Source of the DNA: a virus | IMG/VR virus record: IMGVR_UViG_3300037070_008748 | Span: 1 to 23,048 of that record | Length of the DNA stretch: 23,048 nucleotides | Reading direction: 5' to 3' (one strand) | Shown: one piece after another, positions 1-6,288 of the stretch | How the letters are laid out: each line of letters starts with the position of its first letter | Numbering within the stretch: position 1 is the stretch's first letter | Made by a program: the position numbers and the translations under genes | Notes under the pieces: model-generated | Told to the model about the DNA's origin: nothing | Databases searched by the model: none | The model's input: the letters and a program-made list of their open reading frames with translations, nothing else

Positions 1-2
1 GA

Positions 3-1061
3 TACGGCACGGTGATCACGCAGATGGAGCAGCAGGAGACTGAGCTCACCGCGACCACCCAGGCGGAGACGGCGGGCACGTACGAGAAGGCCGAGGCGTT
101 GGCCGGGCTCGACCAGCTGCGCCGAAACCCCATCCCCCCGCCTCCCATCCCGCCGCAGTGGATGGTGGACCCGTACGACGACACCGAGCTGCCCAGGCCC
201 CCGGAGCGCAAGCCCATCAACATGTACTCGCACGGCGTCTGCATCGAGCCGCTGACGGGCGTCGTGGGCATCGGCTACGGGCGCATCCTGACCGACCTCA
301 ACGTGGCGGCGAACGTGGCCATGTCGCAGTTCACGGACTCGGCCACGCTGAACAACGCGTGGGGCATGCTCGTGTCGGAGGAGTTCGATGTCGGCAACCA
401 GCTGACCATCACCCCGGGCGGCTTCACGAAGATCAAGGGCCTGAGCTCGGCCGAGCTGAAGAACGCCATCATGGAGCTGCGCCCGACGCCTGCGAACCCG
501 CAGCTGATCGAGGTCGTGCGGATGGCGCGCGAGATGGCGCAGGACACCTGCCAGGCACCTGACGTGCTGAGTGGCGCCGCCGGCAAGAGCGGAGAGACCT
601 ACCGTGGCCACTCCGCGCGCATCGAGCAGGCGACCTTGCAGCTCGGTGTGGTGGCGCGGAACTTCGCGAACTTCTTCGAGCAGGTGCTCAAGAACAACGC
701 GAAGCTCAACAGCATCTACTTGCCGGACGAGGAGATCGTGAACATCAGCGTGCAGCCGGGCACGCCGTCCGAGCAGCTCGTGGTGCGCCGCGAGATGTAC
801 AAGAAGAACTACCAGATCGAGGTCAGGAGCGACCTGAAGTTCACCTCGATGGCGCAGCGCATCGCCGAGGCCGACGAGGTGCTGGCGATGATCATGAACA
901 ACCCCATCCTCATCTCGAACACCGCGCTCGTGTACGAGGCGACGAAGAACTGCCTCTCCGCGCGCGGCAGGGCGGACATGGTGGCGCTGCTTGGTCCCGT
1001 TCCCCCGCCGCCTACGGTGCCCATGGCCCTTCCACCACCACCGCCTGAGGAGGCTGCGTAA
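3..1061 (+). CDS. Portal protein, C-terminal part (5' end outside window)
   Basis: The frame is open from the first bases of the window, so the GTG at 12 is probably not the true start and this is the 3' part of a longer gene. About 350 residues are visible. The composition fits the stem, crown and C-terminal part of a podovirus portal (the dodecameric DNA channel at the capsid vertex): an aromatic/Pro segment (PIPPPPIPPQWMVDP), a helix-rich stretch with APDVLSGAAGKSGETYRG, and a long helical region ending in alternating helices. The Pro-rich loop near residue 45 and a Pro-rich C-terminal tail (PPPPTVPMALPPPPPEEAA) are notable. Its position upstream of scaffold and major capsid genes supports the call. 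The stop TAA overlaps the ATG of the next small gene. The family is inferred from residue pattern and synteny, not from a search. Confidence 0.75.
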   Translation, partial: YGTVITQMEQQETELTATTQAETAGTYEKAEALAGLDQLRRNPIPPPPIPPQWMVDPYDDTELPRPPERKPINMYSHGVCIEPLTGVVGIGYGRILTDLNVAANVAMSQFTDSATLNNAWGMLVSEEFDVGNQLTITPGGFTKIKGLSSAELKNAIMELRPTPANPQLIEVVRMAREMAQDTCQAPDVLSGAAGKSGETYRGHSARIEQATLQLGVVARNFANFFEQVLKNNAKLNSIYLPDEEIVNISVQPGTPSEQLVVRREMYKKNYQIEVRSDLKFTSMAQRIAEADEVLAMIMNNPILISNTALVYEATKNCLSARGRADMVALLGPVPPPPTVPMALPPPPPEEAA

Positions 1062-1204
1062 TGCTGTTGTCTGCACTCATCTGTACGTCCTGCTGGGCGT
1101 CGTGTTGGGGCTGGGTCTTCGGCGCGTTCGTCGTCGGTTCCTGGTTCGGGATGATGGCGCTCGCGCTCTGTGTGATCGGGAGGGATGACCATGACCGAAC
1201 GTGA
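1061..1204 (+). CDS. Small Cys/Trp-rich single-span membrane protein (47 aa)
   Basis: A short ORF, ATG at 1061 overlapping the portal stop (TAATG), preceded by a strong Shine-Dalgarno GAGGAGG at 1047-1053 with 7-nt spacing. The product starts MLLSALICTSCWASCWGW and continues with a hydrophobic stretch (roughly residues 16-40) ending in the charged tail GRDDHDRT. This reads as one transmembrane helix with a polar C-terminus. It has four Cys and four Trp, including CWASCW. It overlaps the next gene by 14 nt in another frame. No family is recognised. Its place between portal and scaffold makes a holin possible but not the obvious choice; a minor membrane or virion-associated microprotein is equally possible. 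The coding call rests on ribosome-binding site, overlap and composition. Confidence 0.6.
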   Translation: MLLSALICTSCWASCWGWVFGAFVVGSWFGMMALALCVIGRDDHDRT

Positions 1205-1427
1205 CCGGATCGACGAGGTCGACTTCGAGGACGCGTGGCTGGAGCATCCCATCACGCACAAGAAGCGTCGCGACCTCGAGAAGAAGCGTCAGTCCGCCCT
1301 GTCTTCGCTGGTCAGTGCGGCGCACACGTCGGTCGACGCGGACGTGCGTGGAGCGCTGGTGAAGTTCCGCGAGCTCGACCAGCTCGTGGTGGACCTGGGC
1401 GGCGTGAAGTTCGCGGAGGTGAAGTGA
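1191..1427 (+). CDS. Small charged helical protein (78 aa), unknown
   Basis: The frame could start at ATG 1185 or 1191. The 1191 ATG is chosen because GGGAGG (1178-1183) lies 7 nt upstream of it but only 1 nt from 1185. The product begins MTERDRIDEVDFEDAWLEHP. A strongly basic helical stretch (HKKRRDLEKKRQ) follows, then a helix-rich C-terminus with FRELDQLVVDLGG. No cysteine, signal peptide or membrane segment is seen. The stop overlaps the ATG of the next gene (TGATG), which implies translational coupling. No family is recognised. Location between portal and scaffold suggests a minor head-assembly role, which is inference only. Confidence 0.7.
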   Translation: MTERDRIDEVDFEDAWLEHPITHKKRRDLEKKRQSALSSLVSAAHTSVDADVRGALVKFRELDQLVVDLGGVKFAEVK

Positions 1428-2071
1428 TGGACAAGGCCGAGTTTGACGAGATGGAGGAGATCAAATACATGCCTCCGGGCCCTGGGCGCGACGCGAAGAT
1501 GATGCGTCTGGCCGAGCGTCTGGACAAGTCAGGCGAGTGGGCGAAGTACATCTCGCCGCCGGGGTTCCTGGAGGACATCCGGCTCGAGGATGCCCGGCTC
1601 AAGTACGGGATCCCCGACTCCGTTTTCGGCGTCGAGGCGCTGTTCGATCGCATCTTCGTGTGGCAGCTGCCGCGGGTGTTCGGCGACGTCATCGAGGGCA
1701 CGACGCTCATCAAGCCGGAGACCACCCGGCAGCGCGAAGAGGAGGGCACACCCCGCGGGGTGGTGGTGTCGGCCGGGCTCAAGGCGCTCGACAACCTGCG
1801 TTCGAACGGCGTCGAACTCGGCGACGTGGTGAACTTCATTCGGCTCTCGCCCTGGAAGCTCACGATGCAGGAGATCCGCGGCGTGGAAGTGAACGTGCTC
1901 ATCCTGCGTGACGGCGACCTGATCGCCTCCGAGGAGCTGCCCAAGCGGCGCAACAAGGGGTTTCTGACGACGACGTGCGTCACGACGAAGGACGGGCTGG
2001 AGCACCAGCTCACGCATCTCGGGGGGTCACCTATCAAAGCAGGCAGTCCGTGGGTGCCTGAGGACTACTGA
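1427..2071 (+). CDS. GroES/Cpn10-like domain protein in head module (214 aa)
   Basis: ATG at 1427 overlaps the previous stop and follows GGAGGTG (1415-1421). Residues about 71-170 read like a co-chaperonin fold. LFDRIFV matches the GroES first strand (LHDRVIV in E. coli). GTTLIKPETTR sits where the GroES mobile loop lies. RGVVVSAG and LDNLRSNGVELGDVVNF align with the region of E. coli GroES reading RGEVLAVGNG and VKVGDIVIF. VLILRDGDLIASEE aligns with the C-terminal VLIMSESDILAIVE. About 70 residues precede the domain (acidic start, KYMPPGPGRDAKM), and a basic tail of about 45 residues follows it; neither is part of standard GroES. Known phage co-chaperonins (T4 gp31, RB49 CocO) replace GroES when host GroEL folds the capsid protein. 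A similar role here is inferred from fold resemblance and position next to scaffold and capsid genes. A structural protein that borrowed the fold is the alternative. Confidence 0.65.
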   Translation: MDKAEFDEMEEIKYMPPGPGRDAKMMRLAERLDKSGEWAKYISPPGFLEDIRLEDARLKYGIPDSVFGVEALFDRIFVWQLPRVFGDVIEGTTLIKPETTRQREEEGTPRGVVVSAGLKALDNLRSNGVELGDVVNFIRLSPWKLTMQEIRGVEVNVLILRDGDLIASEELPKRRNKGFLTTTCVTTKDGLEHQLTHLGGSPIKAGSPWVPEDY

Positions 2072-2079
2072 GGAGAGCC

Positions 2080-2982
2080 ATGCCCAAAGACGTGTTCACC
2101 GACCCCGACGACGAGAAGGAGAGAGGCGACAAGGGCCCTCTCGAGCGCTTCCAGCAGCAGGTCAAAGACAGCACCGACGACTCGGAAGTCCGCATGGAGC
2201 GCGACGACGCCGGGGCGGAGGTGGCGGTCGTCACGCGCGCGGACAAGAAGCGCGAACGCGGCACGATGCGCGAGGAGAACGAGCGTCTGCGCCGGGAGAA
2301 CGAGGAGACCAAGACGCGCCTGGCCCGGCTCGAGGGCGCGTTCGTTGCGCGCCAGGCCAGCCGTGACTCCACGGACGAAGAGGACGACGGCGAGGCCGAG
2401 TTCGAGGAGCGCTACAGCCAGCTCCAGAAGCAGCACACCGACGCGTACAAGGCCCTGATCGGCAAGGGCCACAACGCCACCCAGGCCGAGAAGGACGAGT
2501 ACGCCAAGCTCTCCGCGCGCATCGAGCGGCAGCGGATCGAGATGACCGCCGAGCGCCTCCTCGAGCGTCGCAGCGGCGAGCAGTCCATGCGGACCACCCA
2601 GGAGGTGATGCGCGCGGCCATTCGCAACCGTCACCAGGACGTCTACACGAAGCCCGCCGCGGTGGCCTACGCCGAGGGGGAGTTCAGAAAGCTGCGTGCC
2701 ATGGGCAAACCCGACTCCCAGGAGACCCTCGACATCGCCATGCACGCGGCTCGCCGCGCGTTCGGCCTGACGCGCGAGCCGGCGCCGAGCGACGCAACGC
2801 GCAGCCGTTTCGCGGGACCGCCCCGTGGGCAGAGCACGGTGCGAGAGCCAGGCGTGGTCAGAATGACGGCTGAATTGCGCAGAATGGCGAACGCGAAGTA
2901 CAGCCACATCAAAGACGAAGAAAAACGCTACAAGATGTGGGCGAACAACGAGGGTCGCTCCCTGTCGGAGGACAAGGATTGA
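2080..2982 (+). CDS. Scaffolding protein (300 aa)
   Basis: ATG at 2080 follows GAGGAGAG (about 2069-2077). The protein is highly charged, with almost no hydrophobic core and no cysteine. A heptad-like coiled coil runs from about residue 53 to 90 (MREENERLRRENEETKTRLA). An acidic spacer (DSTDEEDDGEAEFEE) follows, then further helices with Arg/Glu alternation. The C-terminal helices (about 263-300, ELRRMANAKYSHIKDEEKRY) are basic, as in scaffolds whose C-terminal helix-turn-helix binds the inner face of the capsid protein (P22 gp8 is the known example). Position between portal and capsid genes is the usual place. Scaffold sequences diverge strongly, so the call rests on composition and synteny. 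Its stop codon overlaps the TTGACA of the promoter candidate. Confidence 0.72.
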   Translation: MPKDVFTDPDDEKERGDKGPLERFQQQVKDSTDDSEVRMERDDAGAEVAVVTRADKKRERGTMREENERLRRENEETKTRLARLEGAFVARQASRDSTDEEDDGEAEFEERYSQLQKQHTDAYKALIGKGHNATQAEKDEYAKLSARIERQRIEMTAERLLERRSGEQSMRTTQEVMRAAIRNRHQDVYTKPAAVAYAEGEFRKLRAMGKPDSQETLDIAMHAARRAFGLTREPAPSDATRSRFAGPPRGQSTVREPGVVRMTAELRRMANAKYSHIKDEEKRYKMWANNEGRSLSEDKD

Positions 2983-3007
2983 CAGGAAAACAGTCGGGAC
3001 GTAATGT
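2979..3007 (+). promoter_or_regulatory. Sigma70-like promoter candidate
   Basis: A perfect -35 hexamer TTGACA (2979-2984) overlaps the scaffold stop codon. A 17-nt spacer leads to TAATGT (3002-3007), which matches 3 of 6 positions of the -10 consensus, including its first two bases and last T. Transcription would start near 3013-3015, leaving a leader of about 115 nt before the GTG at 3129. This is one of only two clear intergenic gaps in the window, which strengthens the case. It could boost the decoration and capsid genes relative to the scaffold. The weak -10 keeps confidence moderate. Confidence 0.45.
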
Positions 3008-3056
3008 CACCCCCAACGGTGCCTAGCTGCCCAGCGAAGCGCCTGTTGGCGGTGAC
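3006..3056 (+). promoter_or_regulatory. Long-range inverted repeat in leader (12-nt arms)
   Basis: GTCACCCCCAAC (3006-3017) pairs with GTTGGCGGTGAC (3045-3056) at 11 of 12 positions around a 27-nt loop. The left arm overlaps the -10 region of the promoter candidate, so only read-through RNA from upstream would carry the full stem. The right arm overlaps the first two bases of the following hairpin, so the two structures exclude each other. No T-run follows. Confidence 0.45.
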
Positions 3057-3077
3057 AGACGCCCTAGTCTGTTCGCC
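3048..3077 (+). promoter_or_regulatory. Leader hairpin, not followed by a T-run
   Basis: ACAGAC (3055-3060) and GTCTGT (3067-3072) form a perfect 6-bp stem around the loop GCCCTA. The outer arms GGCG (3048-3051) and CGCC (3074-3077) add 4 bp across a small internal loop. Lack of a U-tract argues against an intrinsic terminator; an RNA-processing or regulatory structure is more likely. Confidence 0.45.
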
Positions 3078-3091
3078 CGATGCTCAGGGGA

Positions 3092-3121
3092 CCTCACCAG
3101 TCGGCGATGCCGGTGAAGGAG
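3092..3121 (+). promoter_or_regulatory. Ribosome-binding site of the 3129 gene, possibly sequestered by a hairpin
   Basis: AAGGAG (3116-3121) lies 7 nt before the GTG at 3129 and decides that start. TCACC (3094-3098) can pair with GGTGA (3112-3116), and CC (3092-3093) with GG (3118-3119) across a bulged A. This would occlude much of the Shine-Dalgarno. A smaller competing hairpin CGGC-gat-GCCG (3102-3112) sits inside the loop. The pairing is seen in sequence; regulation is inference. Confidence 0.4.
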
Positions 3122-3128
3122 CCGCATC

Positions 3129-3629
3129 GTGGCAGAACCAAGCCGAGCCCCTGATCAGAACGTAGCTTCGCAGCATGCCCAAGCCGCGAAGCGAAAAGAC
3201 CCAGTCCGCAGGCACGCAGACGGCGCGCACAACGTGGCCACCCTAAAGGGTGCCAATCCCAAGCGCAAGTACGTGCTCGTGAACATGTCCGACCTCGACG
3301 CCATGGGGACGTACGAGGAAAACGGGTACGTTCGCGAGGTCTCCTCGCCCGATGGTCCGCGCCTCTTCGGCATGCGTTCGACCCTCAAGCCTGGCGAGGT
3401 GATCACCTACCGCGGCCACGTGCTGATGTCCGTGAGCAAGGATGTCGCCGAGGAGATTCGGCTGCGCGGCGCACCGGGCATGGGGCAGGGCACGGAGCCC
3501 TGGGACCGCCTGGAGAAGCGTCTGCTCGACCGCAGAGGCGCGACCCGAGACATGCTGCGCGGCATCGGCGGCGCTCGTCACATGCACGTGGAGAACGAGT
3601 CCGAGCTCATCGAAGAGTTCGGGGTCTAA
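3129..3629 (+). CDS. Conserved-looking phage head-module protein (166 aa), unknown function
   Basis: A GTG start at 3129 is supported by AAGGAG (3116-3121). The first 45 residues are polar and basic (SQHAQAAKRKDPVRRHADG) and look disordered. The ordered part begins at KRKYVLVNMSDLDAMGTYEENGYVRE and ends in a charged C-terminal helix (ESELIEEFGV). The 5' 140 nt use more A- and T-ending codons (gta, cga, gat, aaa) than the rest. The true N-terminus might therefore lie further in, but no better ribosome-binding site is visible. The next gene follows after 10 nt with a strong AAGGAGG, so the two are likely co-translated. No family or function is recognised; a minor capsid-assembly or virion role is inferred from position. 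Confidence 0.7.
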   Translation: MAEPSRAPDQNVASQHAQAAKRKDPVRRHADGAHNVATLKGANPKRKYVLVNMSDLDAMGTYEENGYVREVSSPDGPRLFGMRSTLKPGEVITYRGHVLMSVSKDVAEEIRLRGAPGMGQGTEPWDRLEKRLLDRRGATRDMLRGIGGARHMHVENESELIEEFGV

Positions 3630-3639
3630 GGAGGACAGC

Positions 3640-4302
3640 GTGGCCGATAACATCCACAGGTACGGGTTCCGATTCCACAAGGGCCAGTACAACGATCAGC
3701 CCAAGGGCGAGCTCTTCCACGTCGCCGACGCCTACCAGGCCACGGCCGACGCCGCCGGCCCCTCGGTGGACCTGAACATCGGCGATCCGGTGAGGATGGC
3801 GGCCGGCAGTGGCGGCGGCGTCGAGCTCGCGAATACGGCCGACCTCGTGTACGGCATCATCATCGGCGTCCACCGCATCTTCGAGGCCTCCACGGGCGTC
3901 ACGCGCCCTGCGGACCGCGTGCCTGGCGGCACCACTGGCGGCGGAAATATCGAGCGCTCCACGCTGGTCGAGGTGGTCCCCGCCAAGGGCATCATCTGGG
4001 AGATCGACGTGGGCGGCACCGCTCCGGGCATCACCGAGGCGTCGTACCGCGCGCTCATTCACGAGAACGCAGAGCACAACTGCCTGGGAGACTTTTCCAT
4101 CGCCGGCCGCCCGAAGGCCGACCCCCGTCTGCTTCTGCCCAGTGCGGGCGGCGCGGGCAGCGAGGCTCGCGGCTGGCGCATCGTGGGCATCAGCAAGAGC
4201 ACCCACAACAAGGACTTTTCGGGCGCGAACGTGAAGCTGCTCGTGAAGGTGAACGACAGCGCCGAGGCCGGCTCCGCCGCGACCACGGTGGCGGGTCTCT
4301 GA
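3640..4302 (+). CDS. Capsid decoration/cement-like protein (220 aa)
   Basis: GTG at 3640 follows AAGGAGG (3628-3634). The protein is beta-rich and Gly-rich. NIGDPVRMAAGSGGGVELA and DLVYGIIIGVHRIFE appear near residues 47-82, then RVPGGTTGGGN, and the conserved-looking end GWRIVGISKSTHNKDFSGAN near 178-197. The pattern of a property-resetting strand (VYGIIIGV), an aromatic strand and a C-terminal WRIVGIS element resembles small virion proteins encoded just before HK97-type capsid genes, which I take to be decoration or cement proteins. No signal peptide or membrane segment is seen. Position directly before the major capsid gene supports a capsid-surface role. The family is recalled from pattern only. 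Confidence 0.6.
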   Translation: MADNIHRYGFRFHKGQYNDQPKGELFHVADAYQATADAAGPSVDLNIGDPVRMAAGSGGGVELANTADLVYGIIIGVHRIFEASTGVTRPADRVPGGTTGGGNIERSTLVEVVPAKGIIWEIDVGGTAPGITEASYRALIHENAEHNCLGDFSIAGRPKADPRLLLPSAGGAGSEARGWRIVGISKSTHNKDFSGANVKLLVKVNDSAEAGSAATTVAGL

Positions 4303-4330
4303 TCGCTGGATGACCTGAAGGAGAAGCTCC

Positions 4331-5233
4331 ATGACTGTTTTCACAGGCGTAATCTTCCGGGCTCTGAAGGCGACCCTCGAGACGGTGGTCGACGACAAGA
4401 CCGACGGCTACGAGTCGTCCCTCGACTTCAAGCAGTGGTGCGAAGAGAAGTCGATGAGCGACAACTACGAGGACGACCAGGAGTACGGTGGTCCCGGGTT
4501 GGCTGCGGAGGTGCCCGAGGGAGAAGAGATCCCCGTCGGCACCATCCGCGAGGGCGCGCCCACGCGCTACCAGAGCCGCAAGTTCGCCTTGCGCCTGGTG
4601 GTCAGCGAGGAGGCGCTCGAGGACTCGAAGTACGACCGCGTGATCAACGCGGCCAAGCGCCTGAAGCGGGCGCTCTACAAGACGGCCGACATCGACGCGA
4701 CCACGATGCTCGTGCGCGCGACGGACACCAACGTCGTCGGTGGTGACGGCCAGCCGCTGGCGAGCGCGTCCCACACGCTCCCGCACGGCGGCACTTTCTC
4801 GAACATGATGGCGGTCCCCATGACGCCGTCGCGTTCGGCGGTCATTCAGCTCGTTTCCCAGGCGAAGAAGCTGCCGGGCCACGACGGCGTGACCGAGGGC
4901 TACGAGCTGCAGAAGATCGTCAGCCCCGTCGAGCAGTGGGCGGTCTGGGAGGGCATCCTTCTGACCGACCGCGTGCCCGAGTCGAACGCGAACGAGATCA
5001 ACGTCGTCAAGAAGCTCGGTCTCACCAACCACTCGCTCAAGTTCTGGGACAACACGACCACGAACTGGGCCGCGCTGACCGATGCGGAGAACGGGCCGAA
5101 CTTCCGCTGGAGGCGCAAGCCTCGCAACCGCTCCTACGTCGAGAACTCGCAGGAGCTCATGAGCTACGCGATCAGCGCGCGCTGGTCACGCGGCTGGACC
5201 GACCCGCGCAGCATCATGTTCGTCAACGCCTGA
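4331..5233 (+). CDS. Major capsid protein, HK97-fold type (300 aa)
   Basis: ATG at 4331 has AAGGAG at 4318-4323. Length (300 aa) suits a compact HK97-fold capsid subunit. The N-terminal helix (residues 5-20) is followed by an acidic, E-loop-like region. Then come strand/helix elements LVVSEEALEDSKYDRV (89-104) and AAKRLKRALYKTADIDA (107-123), which resemble the spine helix. GGDGQPLASASHTLPHGGTFSN (137-158) contains the DGxPL...H.L..GG..SN signature common in this capsid family. The C-terminal part has IVSPVEQWAVW and ENSQELMSYAISARWSRGWT, matching the usual A-domain and closing strands. It is expected to assemble around the upstream scaffold and dock the portal. No prohead protease gene is seen in the window. 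Confidence 0.88.
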   Translation: MTVFTGVIFRALKATLETVVDDKTDGYESSLDFKQWCEEKSMSDNYEDDQEYGGPGLAAEVPEGEEIPVGTIREGAPTRYQSRKFALRLVVSEEALEDSKYDRVINAAKRLKRALYKTADIDATTMLVRATDTNVVGGDGQPLASASHTLPHGGTFSNMMAVPMTPSRSAVIQLVSQAKKLPGHDGVTEGYELQKIVSPVEQWAVWEGILLTDRVPESNANEINVVKKLGLTNHSLKFWDNTTTNWAALTDAENGPNFRWRRKPRNRSYVENSQELMSYAISARWSRGWTDPRSIMFVNA

Positions 5234-5242
5234 AGGAGCCCC

Positions 5243-6217
5243 ATGGGAACCGAGAACGTAGCCTACGGCTCCGCGAGCTTCCCCGACGTCCCGTCTGTGG
5301 CCGTGGGAGCGGGCTTCAAGACCAACCTCGCCCTGATGCTGCCGACCGGTCGCATTGCGGCCTACGTGCGTGCCACGCCTGTGAACGGCGACCCGCCGGA
5401 GATCGAGCAGCGCCGCTACAAGACGCTCGCCGACGCGCTCAAGCAGTGCCGGCCGGGCGCGGGCGACATCGTCGCGGTCCTGCCTGGCCACACGGAGAAC
5501 GTGGTCGACGCCACGATGCTCAACAACCTCGTGGACGGTACGGTGATCCTGGGCCTGGGCTCGACCCGCCAGGACAACGCGCCCACGTTCCGCTGGACGG
5601 CGGCTGCCGCGAAGTGGCTCATCAGCAAGAAGAACGTCACGATCCAGGGGCTCCGGCTTCGGCTCGAGGGCTTCAACGGCGTGGTGAAGGCCATCGAGAT
5701 CACGGGCATCGGCAACACCCTGTCCGGCAACACCATCGAGGTCGCGAGCGCTGCGGCGCTGAAGGCCACCATCGCCATCGAGGTCGGCACGGGCGCGCAC
5801 GACACGTCCATCGTCGGCAACTACATCTTCGGCACGGCGACCCACAACGTGACGGACGGCATCAACGTGGTGGGAGCAGCGCCCCCGGCGCGTCTGCGCA
5901 TCACCGACAACGAGATGCTGTTCAGCGCCACCGCGGCGAACGGGCTCATCCACGTCCGCGCCGCGGCCCTACAGCTCTTGATCTCCCGCAACATCCTCTA
6001 CAACACGATGACCGCCTCCACGTCGGCCATCACGCTCGACGCAGTCGCCGCCGACGGCATCATCGCGAGCAACATGATCGGCATTCTCACCAACGGGGTG
6101 GCCGCTGCGACGGGCATCCTGACGGGCGCCACGGCGCTGGTGAAGTGCTTCCTGAACCTGTGTGCGGACGAGCCCCGTGCCAGCGGTGTGCTCAGTCCGG
6201 CGGCCGTGGCCACCTGA
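5243..6217 (+). CDS. Right-handed beta-helix virion protein, paralog of the 7280 gene (324 aa)
   Basis: ATG at 5243 follows AAGGAG (5233-5238), with only 9 nt after the capsid gene stop. Residues 60-85 (KTLADALKQC, DIVAVLPGHTENV) begin a parallel beta-helix: a helix cap, then strands with repeating turns (GTVILGLGSTR, KNVTIQGLRLR, IGNTLSGNTIEVAS, DTSIVGNYIFG, LRITDNEMLFSA, LLISRNILYNT, DGIIASNMIGI). The spaced N/G-rich turns are typical of pectin-lyase-like helices. It lacks the N-terminal anchor of the two larger spikes, so it may bind the capsid shell or a head vertex. No catalytic residues can be assigned. It is paralogous to the protein at 7280-8104 (KTLADAL versus KTLAQAL; LPGHTENV versus LDGHAEVF). 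Structural role is likely; precise location is unknown. Confidence 0.72.
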   Translation: MGTENVAYGSASFPDVPSVAVGAGFKTNLALMLPTGRIAAYVRATPVNGDPPEIEQRRYKTLADALKQCRPGAGDIVAVLPGHTENVVDATMLNNLVDGTVILGLGSTRQDNAPTFRWTAAAAKWLISKKNVTIQGLRLRLEGFNGVVKAIEITGIGNTLSGNTIEVASAAALKATIAIEVGTGAHDTSIVGNYIFGTATHNVTDGINVVGAAPPARLRITDNEMLFSATAANGLIHVRAAALQLLISRNILYNTMTASTSAITLDAVAADGIIASNMIGILTNGVAAATGILTGATALVKCFLNLCADEPRASGVLSPAAVAT

Positions 6218-6244
6218 TCGCGGTTCACGGGCCGTGACCAAACT

Positions 6245-6277
6245 GGCCCCTGGGACACCGGGGGCCTTTCGTCTTTC
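6245..6277 (+). terminator. Rho-independent terminator after the capsid operon
   Basis: GGCCCC-T-GG (6245-6253) pairs with CC-G-GGGGCC (6258-6266) around the loop GACA. This gives a 9-bp, very GC-rich stem with one T-G wobble, followed by TTTCGTCTTTC. A weaker hairpin (CACG/CGTG, extended by GGT/ACC) lies just upstream at 6222-6239. Position at the end of the head genes fits. The next gene's ribosome-binding site begins at 6278, so read-through must supply the tail genes. Confidence 0.85.
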
Positions 6278-6288
6278 AGGAGGGCATC

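Noticed and set aside
1235-1426. Upstream start of the GroES-like gene frame at 1235
   Set aside because: The region codes for the 78-residue protein in another frame, and the Arg-rich translation looks like a shadow. ATG 1427 has a good ribosome-binding site.
3048-3077. Leader hairpin as intrinsic terminator
   Set aside because: No T-run follows the stem; the downstream bases are CGATGCTCAGGGG.
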